A stretch of DNA of 59,074 nucleotides from Companilactobacillus versmoldensis DSM 14857 = KCTC 3814 (GTDB lineage: Bacteria; Bacillota; Bacilli; Lactobacillales; Lactobacillaceae), in NCBI RefSeq assembly GCF_001434295.1, contig NZ_AZFA01000013.1, positions 1 to 59,074 of the forward strand, written 5' to 3'. Below, piece by piece: positions 16,442 through 25,294 of the stretch. Under the pieces are notes generated by a model. The model saw nothing but the letters and a program-made list of their open reading frames with translations. It was not told where the DNA came from and ran no database searches. The first letter of the stretch is position 1. Every line of letters begins with the position of its first letter. The translations under genes and the position numbers were made by a program.

Positions 16442-18052
16442 ATGTCAGAAAATAAGAGTCCAAAGGGGAAAAAGCTGATCCAATATGCTAATGGTCCTTC
16501 TTTGGAAGAAATCAATGGTACTGTCAAAGTACCAAAAGGTAAGGGATTCTGGAAAACTCTACTAGCATACTCAGGTCCCGGCGCCCTCGTAGCCGTTGGT
16601 TACATGGATCCAGGTAACTGGTCAACATCAATCACTGGTGGACAAAACTTCCAGTATCTATTGATGTCTATAATCCTGATCTCTAGTTTGGTCGCCATGC
16701 TATTACAATATATGGCAGCTAAACTAGGTATTGTGACCCAAATGGATCTAGCGCAAGCCATCCGTGCTAGAACTAGTAAGTCATTAGGGATTGTTCTGTG
16801 GATCCTAACCGAGTTAGCCATTATGGCGACAGATATTGCCGAAGTTATCGGTGCTGCGATTGCCTTATATTTGTTGTTCGATATACCGTTGGTAATCGCT
16901 GTTTTCATCACCGTATTTGATGTTCTATTACTGTTATTATTAACAAAAATTGGTTTTAGAAAAATTGAAGCTATCGTTGTTGCTTTGATCTTAGTTATTA
17001 TTTTCGTCTTCGCATATGAAGTCGCTCTATCAGATCCTAACTGGGGAGCTGTTGTTAAGGGTCTTGTACCAACTGGGGATACATTCTCAGAAGGTCATAA
17101 AATTGCTGGTATGACTCCACTTAGTGGTGCCCTTGGTATCATTGGTGCGACTGTTATGCCTCATAACTTGTACTTGCACTCAGCTATCTCACAAACAAGA
17201 GCTATCGACCACAACGATGAAGAAGATGTTGCTACAGCTGTTCGTTTCTCAGCTTGGGATTCAAATATCCAATTAACAGCTGCCTTCTTCGTTAACGCCC
17301 TACTATTGATCATGGGTGTTGCCGTATTTAAGAACGGTGCCGTATCAGATCCATCATTCTTTGGTCTTTATGACGCTTTAAAGGACACATCAACTTTGAG
17401 TAACCCAATTCTTATCAGCGTTGCCAAATCAGGTGTCCTAGCTACATTATTTGCCGTTGCCCTCTTGGCATCTGGTCAAAATTCAACTATTACAGGTACT
17501 TTAACTGGTCAAGTTATCATGGAAGGTTTCGTTCACATGAGAATGCCATTATGGCTACGTCGTTTAGTTACACGTTTGATCTCAGTTATCCCTGTTTTGA
17601 TCTGTGTTATGTTGACAAGTGGTGAATCAGCCGTGGCTGAGCATATCGCTTTGAATAACCTAATGAATAATTCACAGGTCTTCCTAGCCTTCGCATTGCC
17701 ATTCTCCATGTTGCCATTGCTATTGATGACTGACAGTAAAGTCGAAATGGGTCAAAGATTCAAAAACAGTCTTTGGGTCAAGATCCTCGGCTGGTTCTCA
17801 GTTGTCGCTTTGACATTCTTGAATATGAAAGGTTTGCCAGACTCAATCGAAGCCTTCTTCGGAGACAACGCTACAGCATCTCAATTGCAACTTGCTGATA
17901 ACATTGCTTATGTCTTGATTGCCGCAGTCCTAGCCTTGCTAGTTTGGACAATCGTTGAACTTTACAAGGGTAATAGACGTTTCGAAAAACACTTGGAAAA
18001 AGTTCGCAAAGAAGAAAACGATGAGGATTCTGAACCTCAAACTGAAGCATAA
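16442..18052 (+). CDS. mntH: Nramp family manganese/divalent metal transporter
   Basis: A 536-residue proton-coupled importer of Mn2+ (and possibly Fe2+). The two metal-binding motifs are visible: MDPGNW in the first span and GATVMPHNLYLHSA in the sixth; the Met of MPHN is the residue that favours transition metals. About eleven spans are predicted. The hydrophilic C-terminal tail after residue 510 is acidic. Manganese uptake matters to lactobacilli, which use intracellular Mn2+ against oxygen radicals. The start ATG follows AAAGGGG by ten bases. A universal stress protein gene follows 20 bases later, a common pairing. A DtxR-like operator upstream suggests metal-responsive control. Confidence 0.93.
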   Translation: MSENKSPKGKKLIQYANGPSLEEINGTVKVPKGKGFWKTLLAYSGPGALVAVGYMDPGNWSTSITGGQNFQYLLMSIILISSLVAMLLQYMAAKLGIVTQMDLAQAIRARTSKSLGIVLWILTELAIMATDIAEVIGAAIALYLLFDIPLVIAVFITVFDVLLLLLLTKIGFRKIEAIVVALILVIIFVFAYEVALSDPNWGAVVKGLVPTGDTFSEGHKIAGMTPLSGALGIIGATVMPHNLYLHSAISQTRAIDHNDEEDVATAVRFSAWDSNIQLTAAFFVNALLLIMGVAVFKNGAVSDPSFFGLYDALKDTSTLSNPILISVAKSGVLATLFAVALLASGQNSTITGTLTGQVIMEGFVHMRMPLWLRRLVTRLISVIPVLICVMLTSGESAVAEHIALNNLMNNSQVFLAFALPFSMLPLLLMTDSKVEMGQRFKNSLWVKILGWFSVVALTFLNMKGLPDSIEAFFGDNATASQLQLADNIAYVLIAAVLALLVWTIVELYKGNRRFEKHLEKVRKEENDEDSEPQTEA

Positions 18053-18072
18053 GACAATTGAAGGAGAAGATT

Positions 18073-18507
18073 ATGAGTGATAATGTTTTTAAACGAATAT
18101 TAGTAGGTGTCGATGACTCTGAAGATTCACTTTTAGCTTTGAAATATGCCATCCATACTGCCAAAGAAGACGGTTCCGAATTAATCATCGCCTCAATCCT
18201 AGAAGATGACGATATGAACGTTTTCGAAGCCTTAAGTAAAGACTACGTTCACGGTGAACGTAAAGATCTTGAAAAGCACGTCTTAGAATATAAAAAACTT
18301 GCAGAAGATGCCGGCGTCCCTAATGTGACTGCCGTAGTTGACGAGGGAGCACCTGGTGAAACAATCATCAAGAAAATAATCCCTGCAGTTCACCCAGATC
18401 TGCTCGTTATCGGTTCGGAAGCACGTAAAGGTGTAAAGAGACACTTTGGTTCTCAAGCAGCTTACATGGCTAAATATGCCGATATATCAGTAATGATTTT
18501 CAGATAA
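18073..18507 (+). CDS. Universal stress protein UspA family
   Basis: A 144-residue single-domain Usp protein. It begins with KRILVGVDDSEDSLLALKYA, which is the family's first strand with the nucleotide-contacting Asp. It ends with VIGSEARKG, then GSQAAYMAKYADISVMIF, matching the glycine-rich ATP-binding loop of ATP-type Usps in part. I choose the ATG at 18073, behind AAGGAGAAGATT, rather than an upstream TTG. It is cotranscribed with mntH, which suggests a role in adapting to metal or oxidative stress. A terminator follows directly. Confidence 0.9.
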   Translation: MSDNVFKRILVGVDDSEDSLLALKYAIHTAKEDGSELIIASILEDDDMNVFEALSKDYVHGERKDLEKHVLEYKKLAEDAGVPNVTAVVDEGAPGETIIKKIIPAVHPDLLVIGSEARKGVKRHFGSQAAYMAKYADISVMIFR

Positions 18508-18511
18508 TAAC

Positions 18512-18544
18512 AAAAAAATCAGCCACCCTTCGGCTGATTTTTTT
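18512..18544 (+). terminator. Terminator of the mntH-usp operon
   Basis: AAAATCAGCC and GGCTGATTTT pair around a seven-base loop, followed by a T run. Confidence 0.9.
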
Positions 18545-18645
18545 AATAAGAATCATGTCAAAAATGGACATGGTTTTTTTTTTAGTATTAAAGTGGTAAT
18601 ATATGAAACCTAATTAAACAAACCTATCTTTTAAGGAGGGATTTT

Positions 18646-19455
18646 ATGAGATTTATAGTTGGTAACCAGTCAAACAAGGATGAGCGAGACGAGCTATTGA
18701 CCAGGTTTCTCGTCAATGCCCAAGACGGCGACGTGATAGAACTATTGCCGGGAACCTATTTTTCAAAAGACAATCCCTTCATTTGTAATATTGAAAGAAA
18801 TATTACAATCGTTGGTCAAAGTGAGAATCAAAATGATGTCACATTATATTGCAGTTTTACCGTTGGTGCCGATACCTTGATGATTTTTCGAAATTTGATC
18901 GTCAATTACCCTGCTGATGAAGACAACACCCTTTCAGCTTTTGACGGAGCTGAGATTTATTGCGACAACGTTAAAATAGACCGAAACACTAGTGATTACT
19001 GGGACACGATCTATGGTCAGAACTCTTTCTTTTCATTCAAAGACTCATCGATCATGACAGGTTCAAAAACCAAAGCTATCGGCATTTCCTTGGAGAATAG
19101 CCAGATGTTCGCTGACAATACATACTTTCAGTTGCTGTTCCAGAAAAACTCGTTAGTTTATCTCAAGGACTCTTTAGTTACCCACAAACTGGAATTAAGA
19201 CGCCATTCTCGTTTATTCTTCAAAAATATCAAAGTCGACTCTTCGATGACTGATAATAAAGACGATCTAGCAGTAAAAAGCGGCTCACAAATGAATGGCC
19301 AAGATTTGGTATTCGCTAGTGAAAATCCACAAGTCCGCATCCTAAAAAGCCACTTTGACGTCAGCAACTTCCAACCAGGATCAAAAAACATTAATTTCAA
19401 ATTTGACGACAGTTCAAAAGTTATCGCTGACGGGAAATTACCTTCTCGAAAATAA
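18646..19455 (+). CDS. Predicted right-handed beta-helix protein, cytoplasmic
   Basis: A 269-residue protein without signal peptide or membrane span. The N-terminal part reads AQDGDVIELLPGTYF and ITIVGQSENQNDVTLYC. This is the opening pattern of pectate-lyase-like parallel beta-helix proteins (a first turn GDVIxLxPGTY, then stacked turns with I/V-x-G). Later parts repeat short strands with Asn and Ser turns. No catalytic motif of a known polysaccharide lyase is visible, so enzymatic activity is unproven; beta-helix proteins of this kind may also be structural or binding proteins. The gene is monocistronic, with AAGGAGGG ahead of the ATG and a strong terminator behind. Confidence 0.7.
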   Translation: MRFIVGNQSNKDERDELLTRFLVNAQDGDVIELLPGTYFSKDNPFICNIERNITIVGQSENQNDVTLYCSFTVGADTLMIFRNLIVNYPADEDNTLSAFDGAEIYCDNVKIDRNTSDYWDTIYGQNSFFSFKDSSIMTGSKTKAIGISLENSQMFADNTYFQLLFQKNSLVYLKDSLVTHKLELRRHSRLFFKNIKVDSSMTDNKDDLAVKSGSQMNGQDLVFASENPQVRILKSHFDVSNFQPGSKNINFKFDDSSKVIADGKLPSRK

Positions 19456-19457
19456 AC

Positions 19458-19502
19458 AAAAAGAGAGCTAACGGATTAATAATCCGCCAGCTCTCTTTTT
19501 GT
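19458..19502 (+). terminator. Terminator of the beta-helix gene
   Basis: A 12-bp stem (19458-19469 with 19489-19500) encloses an inner GGATT/AATCC helix and is followed by a T-rich run. Confidence 0.9.
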
Positions 19503-19519
19503 GTTTTTTGCGTAATTTA

Positions 19520-19553
19520 AAAAAAAGACACCAATCATATTTGATTTGGTGTC
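19520..19553 (-). terminator. Terminator of the TerB_N gene
   Basis: GACACCAATC (19527-19536) pairs with GATTTGGTGTC (19543-19553); on the minus strand a run of eight T follows. Confidence 0.85.
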
Positions 19554-19565
19554 AATTTTCATATT

Positions 19566-20486
19566 TTATTTGTAATGTCCTAATAGTTCGATGCGAACAT
19601 CTTCGCTAGTTTGCTCAAGGATCTTTAACAACGGTTTTCTTATACTGCGATGTTCCAAAAGATTTGGTACTTTGACCCGTCGAGCTTTTTTAGGTATCGA
19701 AAAATTGGAAAGCCAGATGCTGACACTGGCTTCACCAGCATGATCGATATTACTGATGGAGAAGAAGCCCTCGTCATATTTATTGGCTAATTTATCATTT
19801 AATATTTTTTCGAATAGCCGCGGCTTCCCGGTCACATATCGTTGATTGTCCATGCCCATTTTTTCAGAAACTAGCATGATATCATGTCCATCTAAATGTC
19901 CACGTGTATACAGTTTAACTAGTATTTGGGTCTCTTCTGGCATTTCATCGATCCTGAGGCAATTTAAAAACTCGACCCGTTTATATTTATAAGCTGCCCA
20001 AACTAAAGTATCAGATGAATGGCGAACGAAATCGGGATTGTTGATGATTCGATGCAATTTGCGGATTAGATTGACGGCTGGTTCGACCATGCTGCCCATA
20101 TAGAGTCTTCGTTCAAGCGCATATAACAATAAATAAGCATACCCGACATCATTATCTTGTTCGATGTCTTGCAGCCAAGTTAGGAATGGATATTTCTGAC
20201 CAGGCGTCAAGTTATTGAAACTAGGATAATTCCCGACTGGTACGGGATTCTCTTGGTACACTTGGTCACGGGTCATGATCTCGGAAGGTTCACTGATCGA
20301 ACTGTCCTCAAAATCCATTGTATTCTTGCGACGACCATCGCCAAACCAAAGTAGATCTAGGATCTCGGTTGAAATGTCGAAATGGTGCGAGCCAACGTGG
20401 ATCCGTTGGACAGTATATTTCTGCTGGCCATCGGTCTGCTCGTGTGCGAGCGTGTCGTGGCCAAAAATTGTTGCAAAAAAGCTCAT
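19566..20486 (-). CDS. TerB N-terminal (TerB_N) domain protein
   Basis: A 306-residue soluble protein. The central part (YPSFNNLTPGQKYPFLTWLQD near 105-125, then YAYLLLYALERRLY near 136-149) matches the TerB_N domain, in which an aromatic and Pro-Gly-Gln-Arg/Lys motif is followed by helical segments. TerB_N domains occur with TerB and other tellurite-resistance or stress-signalling modules; here neither TerB nor other ter genes lie nearby. The first 60 residues contain RRKNTMDFEDSS and appear flexible. The role is unknown: it may be a scaffold in membrane stress or phage defence, as proposed for ter systems. It is monocistronic and divergent from the dipeptidase gene. Confidence 0.7.
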   Translation of the reverse strand: MSFFATIFGHDTLAHEQTDGQQKYTVQRIHVGSHHFDISTEILDLLWFGDGRRKNTMDFEDSSISEPSEIMTRDQVYQENPVPVGNYPSFNNLTPGQKYPFLTWLQDIEQDNDVGYAYLLLYALERRLYMGSMVEPAVNLIRKLHRIINNPDFVRHSSDTLVWAAYKYKRVEFLNCLRIDEMPEETQILVKLYTRGHLDGHDIMLVSEKMGMDNQRYVTGKPRLFEKILNDKLANKYDEGFFSISNIDHAGEASVSIWLSNFSIPKKARRVKVPNLLEHRSIRKPLLKILEQTSEDVRIELLGHYK

Positions 20487-20747
20487 TCGTGTTCCCCTTT
20501 ATTTTTGTAAGCGATTTAAAAATTCTTACTCTGATTTATCTACTTAAAATTTAGCATACAAAAAGCCATTTTTGGTAACGAATATTTTTTAAAAATTAAA
20601 ATTTCTCTGTTGAACCAATTGCGAAGATTCCTATATTATTACTTGTCAGTTTTTATAAATATCAATTGCTGAGCCATTGATTTTTAACCGAATCATTATT
20701 AAGGTTATAATAATATCTGAATATTTACAAAGGAGCGATTCTAATTT

Positions 20748-22160
20748 ATGACAAAAAGAATTAAAGGCTCATGTACGACTATTTTAGTTGGTAAAAAGGC
20801 CTCAATCGATGGCTCAACTATTATTTCTCGTAACGACGACGGCCATGAAGCTTTAGACCCAGAACGTTTTGTAGTGGTCAATCCTGAAGACCAACCAAAA
20901 CATTATCAATCAGTTCTCAGTCAAGTTCAAGTTGACTTGCCTGACAATCCAATGAGGTATACTTCGATCCCTAATTCGATCTTAACTAATGGTGTTTGGG
21001 CAGCTGCTGGTATCAATAGCGACAACGTTGCTATGTCAGCCACAGAGACTATCACGACTAATCCTCGCGTGTTGGGCTTGGACCCTTACGTTGACAATGG
21101 ATTAGGCGAAGAAGACTTGGTAACTTTGGTCTTGCCTTACATCCATAGCGCCAAAGAAGGTGTCCTTCGTCTAGGAGAATTGCTCAAAGACTACGGTACC
21201 TACGAACCAAACGGAATTGCTTTTGCTGATAACGACAGCGTTTGGTGGTTAGAAACTATCGGTGGTCATCACTGGGCAGCAGTTCGCATCCCTGACGATG
21301 CTTACGTAGTAGCATCAAACCGAATGAGTATCGACCAATTCGATTTCGATTCTGACGATACATTATGTTCTAAAGATTTGCAGGAAATGATCGAAGACAA
21401 TGGTTTGAACCCTGACTTCGAAGGTACAAACTTGCGTCATATCTTCGGTTCAGCATCGATCAAAGATACTGTCTACAACAACCCTCGTGTTTGGTTCGGT
21501 CAAAAGTACTTCAATCCTGAGACCGAACATGATCCAATGGAACAAGACTTACCATTCATTTGCCATGCTGATCGCAAGATCTCAATCGAAGACGTTAAAT
21601 TCGTTTTGAGTTCTCATTACGAAAACACTAAATATGATGTTTATGGTGACGGAGCCGAGTCAGATAAGACAAAATTCCGCCCAATTGGTATCAACCGCAA
21701 CCACGACGTTCATATTTTGCAGATCAGAAATAATGTCCCCGCAGAAATCGCCGGTATCCACTGGTTAGCTTTCGGCGCTAATACTTTCAATACGGTCGTT
21801 CCTTTCTACAGCAACGTTAACGACACGCCTGCTAGCTACAAGAACGCCGATGGGACCTTCAACTTGAACGATATGTACTGGTTGAGCTGCACCACTGCCC
21901 TGCTTGGTGACACCAACTATGACTTGTACGTCGACTTTAGAAACACCTTCGAACTCGAAGCCATGAGCTCATATCGCAAGATCCAACACGACACAGACGC
22001 TGACATCAAGAAACAAAGCAGCGCCGGCGTTCAAAAGTATCTTGAAGAAGCTAATAACAAATTGGCCAACGATTCACTCAAACGACAAACTAAATTGCTC
22101 GGCGACATGGTAACATTCGGTTCCGAACACATGAAGCTTAGATATAATTTAAATGATTAA
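20748..22160 (+). CDS. pepD: C69 family dipeptidase
   Basis: An N-terminal nucleophile hydrolase that cleaves dipeptides with broad specificity. The 470-residue length fits lactobacillar PepD proteins. Cys9 in [18 protein letters not shown] is the expected nucleophile, exposed by removal of a short propeptide; ISRNDDG follows, as in the family. It is cytoplasmic (no signal peptide) and takes part in using peptides as nitrogen source. The AGGAG site is 12 bases from the ATG, somewhat far. It ends at a terminator that recurs exactly 2 kb downstream. Confidence 0.92.
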   Translation: MTKRIKGSCTTILVGKKASIDGSTIISRNDDGHEALDPERFVVVNPEDQPKHYQSVLSQVQVDLPDNPMRYTSIPNSILTNGVWAAAGINSDNVAMSATETITTNPRVLGLDPYVDNGLGEEDLVTLVLPYIHSAKEGVLRLGELLKDYGTYEPNGIAFADNDSVWWLETIGGHHWAAVRIPDDAYVVASNRMSIDQFDFDSDDTLCSKDLQEMIEDNGLNPDFEGTNLRHIFGSASIKDTVYNNPRVWFGQKYFNPETEHDPMEQDLPFICHADRKISIEDVKFVLSSHYENTKYDVYGDGAESDKTKFRPIGINRNHDVHILQIRNNVPAEIAGIHWLAFGANTFNTVVPFYSNVNDTPASYKNADGTFNLNDMYWLSCTTALLGDTNYDLYVDFRNTFELEAMSSYRKIQHDTDADIKKQSSAGVQKYLEEANNKLANDSLKRQTKLLGDMVTFGSEHMKLRYNLND

Positions 22161-22192
22161 ACGAAAAAATCTCCCGTTTGGGAGATTTTTTT
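22158..22192. repeat. 35-bp terminator repeat, copy 1
   Basis: A 35-base segment beginning at the pepD stop codon (AATCTCCC and GGGAGATT pair around GTTT, then seven T) is identical to 24220-24254. It acts as a bidirectional terminator between pepD and the LysR gene. Confidence 0.9.
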
Positions 22193-23103
22193 TATTTATC
22201 AGTAATCAGTTCATTAATAGTATGAGCGACTTTCTTGATATCTTCGGATGATTGTTTTCGGTACGTGATGCCCATATCTAGACTGGTATTTTCTTTAGGG
22301 ATCATCATTAAATTATATTTGTCAGACTCAGCAAGCGAATTGCGGGCGATGTTTTCCGTAGTTATCGTTGTTGCGTGCAAATTGAGTGCCATTAAAGTCG
22401 CTTGTCCTGAATCTGGTAATTCCATGATTTTGTTAACATGAATTCCGTTATCTTTGAGTAGAATGTCTACCTTACGTTGTAAAAACGAGCTGTCATTGAC
22501 GCCAATGTATTCACAATCGTTCAAGGTTGATAAATTATCTTGAGAAAACTCAATATAATCAGCCTTCTCATCATACAACGGACAAGTTTCAGGGATTAGT
22601 AAGGCCAACTCACTGACTGGTAAAGGAATAACGTGCAAATCCAAATTATTCCATTTTCGACCAATAGCAATATCGATTTTACCATTGATCAAATCGTGAT
22701 CGGTCAGATCCCCAGATAGATTAATAAAATTGAATCTCAAATATGGAAATTTTTCATGAACTTTCTGGGCTATGTAGCTAATCGAAGGACCATCTACTAA
22801 CGAACATATGGCAATCGATAAAACGCCCTGCTCAGTTCTTTTTAAATCAACTAAACTAATATTCAGTTTTACCTGAGCATCTTGGATTATTTTTAGATTT
22901 TGCGTGACGACTTCGCCTGCATTAGTTAAAGATATAGGGTTCTCTTTGCGATTAACTAATTGAATACCATACTGTTTTTCCATTTCATTGATCAACTTAC
23001 TGACATAAGGCTGACTGAAATAGAGCTTTCCAGCCACTTCAGTCAAACTGTCAGATGATTTTACATTGTCCAAAATATTTATTAATTTATCTACATCATT
23101 CAC
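22192..23103 (-). CDS. LysR family transcriptional regulator
   Basis: A roughly 303-residue LysR protein. The N-terminal winged helix-turn-helix reads SLTEVAGKLYFSQPYVSKLI, and the rest is a periplasmic-binding-protein-like effector domain. I choose GTG at 23103, six bases after GGAG. The ATG at 23115 has no ribosome binding site and lies inside a palindrome. It is divergent from a nitronate monooxygenase gene, and the two promoters carry nearly identical 16-bp palindromes, so it probably controls both. The inducer is unknown. Confidence 0.87.
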   Translation of the reverse strand: MNDVDKLINILDNVKSSDSLTEVAGKLYFSQPYVSKLINEMEKQYGIQLVNRKENPISLTNAGEVVTQNLKIIQDAQVKLNISLVDLKRTEQGVLSIAICSLVDGPSISYIAQKVHEKFPYLRFNFINLSGDLTDHDLINGKIDIAIGRKWNNLDLHVIPLPVSELALLIPETCPLYDEKADYIEFSQDNLSTLNDCEYIGVNDSSFLQRKVDILLKDNGIHVNKIMELPDSGQATLMALNLHATTITTENIARNSLAESDKYNLMMIPKENTSLDMGITYRKQSSEDIKKVAHTINELITDK

Positions 23104-23113
23104 ATTGCTCTCC

Positions 23114-23129
23114 ATAACTATTTAGTTAT
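23114..23129. promoter_or_regulatory. Palindromic operator, copy 1 (LysR side)
   Basis: ATAACTATTTAGTTAT has perfect seven-base arms. It sits 10 bases upstream of the LysR GTG start, touching its ribosome binding site. It differs from copy 2 at one base. Confidence 0.65.
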
Positions 23130-23209
23130 AATAACCGAGTTTTTTACTATTTCACTTACTTCTAATTAGCTATTACAATATACTTCGTAACCAATATTTG
23201 CAAATCAAT

Positions 23210-23225
23210 ATAACGATTTAGTTAT
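23210..23225. promoter_or_regulatory. Palindromic operator, copy 2 (monooxygenase side)
   Basis: ATAACGATTTAGTTAT lies just before the GGAGG ribosome binding site of the monooxygenase gene. It matches copy 1 in 15 of 16 bases and is placed symmetrically. Binding of the divergent LysR protein is inferred. Confidence 0.65.
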
Positions 23226-23238
23226 CATGGAGGACATT

Positions 23239-24219
23239 ATGGATAAGCGCATCAAACAAATTTTAAACATCGAGAAACCGATTATTCAAGGACCAATGTT
23301 TTGGCTGACTAACGCTGAATTTGTGGCCGCCGTCTCAAATAGCGGTGGCTTGGGTGTTTTAGGGATCAACGCTGGACAATATGAGCCAACAAAATCGATT
23401 GACAAAACGATTGATCAGATGCATCAACAAATTCAAAAGGCACATGGACTAACTAACAAGCCTTTTGGATTGAATTTGGTTTTGAACGATGATCCCGATA
23501 AGGATAAATTTGCTGAATTAATGATCAACCTGATGATCAAGGACCAAGTCCCAGTGGCAGTTATCAACAGCAGTAAATATATCCCCAAGTGGTTTGATTT
23601 ATTGAAAGAGAACGACATTAAGATTGTTTATAGACCTTCAACTTCCACCAAAGAAGCTGTTGAAGATGCTATTCAACAAGGAATCGATATTTTAGTAGCA
23701 ACTGGCTTTGATGAAGGTGGTACTGTTCCTGATCAAACTATAGGAACATTTTCAGCCATCCCTTATATCGCTGATATCGTTGATAAACGAGTCCCTTTAT
23801 TTGCTGCTGGAGGTATCGTTGACAAAAGAACTGCCAAAGCAGCTAAGGCTTTAGGAGCTGATGGCCTCTTCGTAGGTACCGCTTTATTGGCCACTAAAGA
23901 ATCTCCTATGGCTGACAACATCAAAGATTTATTAATCAAATACGATGCCTACGATGAATTATTATTCAAGGCACTACCAAAATTCTACCGTTCGATTCCA
24001 GGGGAATTACCAAAACATTTAGTCGAATTAAGCGATGCTGGAAGAACCAATCAAGAAGTTTGGAATGCTGCCAATAGTTATAGTGGCATGAGAAGCGGTA
24101 TGCTATTAGGTGATTTAAAAGAAGGTTACGCTTCCTTTGGACTAGGATTGAGCATGATACATGAAATAACAACTGTTAAACAGGTTATCGCTAACTTGAA
24201 CCAAGGCTTTGAAAATTAA
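23239..24219 (+). CDS. Nitronate monooxygenase / FabK-like FMN enzyme
   Basis: A 326-residue TIM-barrel flavoprotein of the 2-nitropropane dioxygenase family. KPIIQGPMFWLTNAEFVAAV near the start, GGLGVLG, ATGFDEGG, and AAGGIVDKRTAKAAKALGAD with GLFVGTA form the FMN-binding barrel. Family members oxidise alkyl nitronates such as 3-nitropropionate, or act as enoyl-ACP reductases (FabK). No fatty-acid genes are near, and the paired LysR suggests an inducible detoxification or catabolic role. I choose the ATG at 23239 with GGAGG eight bases before it; an earlier in-frame ATG overlaps that site. It ends at copy 2 of the 35-bp terminator repeat. Confidence 0.87.
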   Translation: MDKRIKQILNIEKPIIQGPMFWLTNAEFVAAVSNSGGLGVLGINAGQYEPTKSIDKTIDQMHQQIQKAHGLTNKPFGLNLVLNDDPDKDKFAELMINLMIKDQVPVAVINSSKYIPKWFDLLKENDIKIVYRPSTSTKEAVEDAIQQGIDILVATGFDEGGTVPDQTIGTFSAIPYIADIVDKRVPLFAAGGIVDKRTAKAAKALGADGLFVGTALLATKESPMADNIKDLLIKYDAYDELLFKALPKFYRSIPGELPKHLVELSDAGRTNQEVWNAANSYSGMRSGMLLGDLKEGYASFGLGLSMIHEITTVKQVIANLNQGFEN

Positions 24220-24254
24220 TAAACGAAAAAATCTCCCGTTTGGGAGATTTTTTT
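24220..24254. repeat. 35-bp terminator repeat, copy 2
   Basis: Identical over 35 bases to 22158-22192, with an AATCTCCC/GGGAGATT hairpin. It is a bidirectional terminator between the monooxygenase gene and the convergent exopolysaccharide operon. Confidence 0.9.
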
Positions 24255-25272
24255 ATTCTACTTCATCGATCAAATTATTACTGAGCTTTGAAGCATGTGC
24301 TTTTTTATCAACTGAATATTCAATATTACCTGTCTTAGCACTCGGCAAGTCAAGGTTGTCTCGAATGTAGTCCGTCACGCGCTGCAGTTCCTTTTTATCA
24401 ACGATTTCCATACTCTCGCCATTTATATTTGCTCCTTGACCTTGTAAATGAGTTTCGTCGGTATCTTTATGGACTGAATTGTAGTCTTTGGCAATGGCAG
24501 TCAGGTCATCAAAGATCAAATCGGTCTGAATTTGCTCGGTCAATGACTTGATGAAATCCTGATTCAATAAAGTTTTGATTGAAGCACTCTTACCAATCAA
24601 GGCCATCAAAATTGCCCGTTGACGGGTTTGACGTCCGTAATAACCTTGCGGATCATCGTAACGCATCCGTGAGTAAGCCAAAGCCTTTTCGCCGTCCATA
24701 TGAGTCTTTTTACCAGCAATAAAATTATATTTGCCATATTCAAAACTCAAGCTTGGCTTAATATCAACGCCTCCGGCTTGGTCAATAACTTTTGACATTC
24801 CGCCCATATTGATCATTGCATAAAAATCAATTGGCACATTGAGCATTTTTTGTACGGTCGTAATTGCTGTCTTGGTTTGCCCTAACGAATAAGCAGCATT
24901 GATCTTAGATGGCTTTTTAGTTCCAAATCCAGGTACGTGAACAGCAGTATCACGGGGGATACTTGTCACTGTCGTCTTTTTGTCCTTCGGATTTAACGTG
25001 ATGATCATCATACTGTCGGTCCGACCTTTATAATCGCGACCCAGCGCACCAGTATCAGTCCCCATCAACAAAATCGAAATCGGCCTTTTTTTCTGGACTT
25101 CACTCGTAACGTCACGTTCTTTAGCTAAACCTGACGGTTCAAAAGAACTATTGACCGAATTCTTTACACCTCGATAACTCGTCATCCCATAAGCTGCACC
25201 ACTGAACAGAACGAGCAGAAATAAAATTATAAACGAGTTACGTAAAGTATGTTTTTTCTTTTTCTTATGCAT
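24253..25272 (-). CDS. LytR-CpsA-Psr (LCP) family glycopolymer ligase
   Basis: A 339-residue membrane-anchored enzyme, outside the cell, that transfers lipid-linked glycopolymers to peptidoglycan. One N-terminal span (about 10-29) follows a very basic start (KKKKKHT). The LCP domain shows LLMGTDTG, GRTDSMMIITLNPKDKKTTV, SIPRDT and KINAAYSLG, with the Asp and Arg residues that bind pyrophosphate lipid. It is the last gene of the exopolysaccharide operon, 22 bases after the flippase, and probably fixes the polymer to the wall. The start follows AGAGGAAAAAT. Confidence 0.92.
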   Translation of the reverse strand: MHKKKKKHTLRNSFIILFLLVLFSGAAYGMTSYRGVKNSVNSSFEPSGLAKERDVTSEVQKKRPISILLMGTDTGALGRDYKGRTDSMMIITLNPKDKKTTVTSIPRDTAVHVPGFGTKKPSKINAAYSLGQTKTAITTVQKMLNVPIDFYAMINMGGMSKVIDQAGGVDIKPSLSFEYGKYNFIAGKKTHMDGEKALAYSRMRYDDPQGYYGRQTRQRAILMALIGKSASIKTLLNQDFIKSLTEQIQTDLIFDDLTAIAKDYNSVHKDTDETHLQGQGANINGESMEIVDKKELQRVTDYIRDNLDLPSAKTGNIEYSVDKKAHASKLSNNLIDEVE

Positions 25273-25294
25273 ATTTTTCCTCTAAATATATCCT

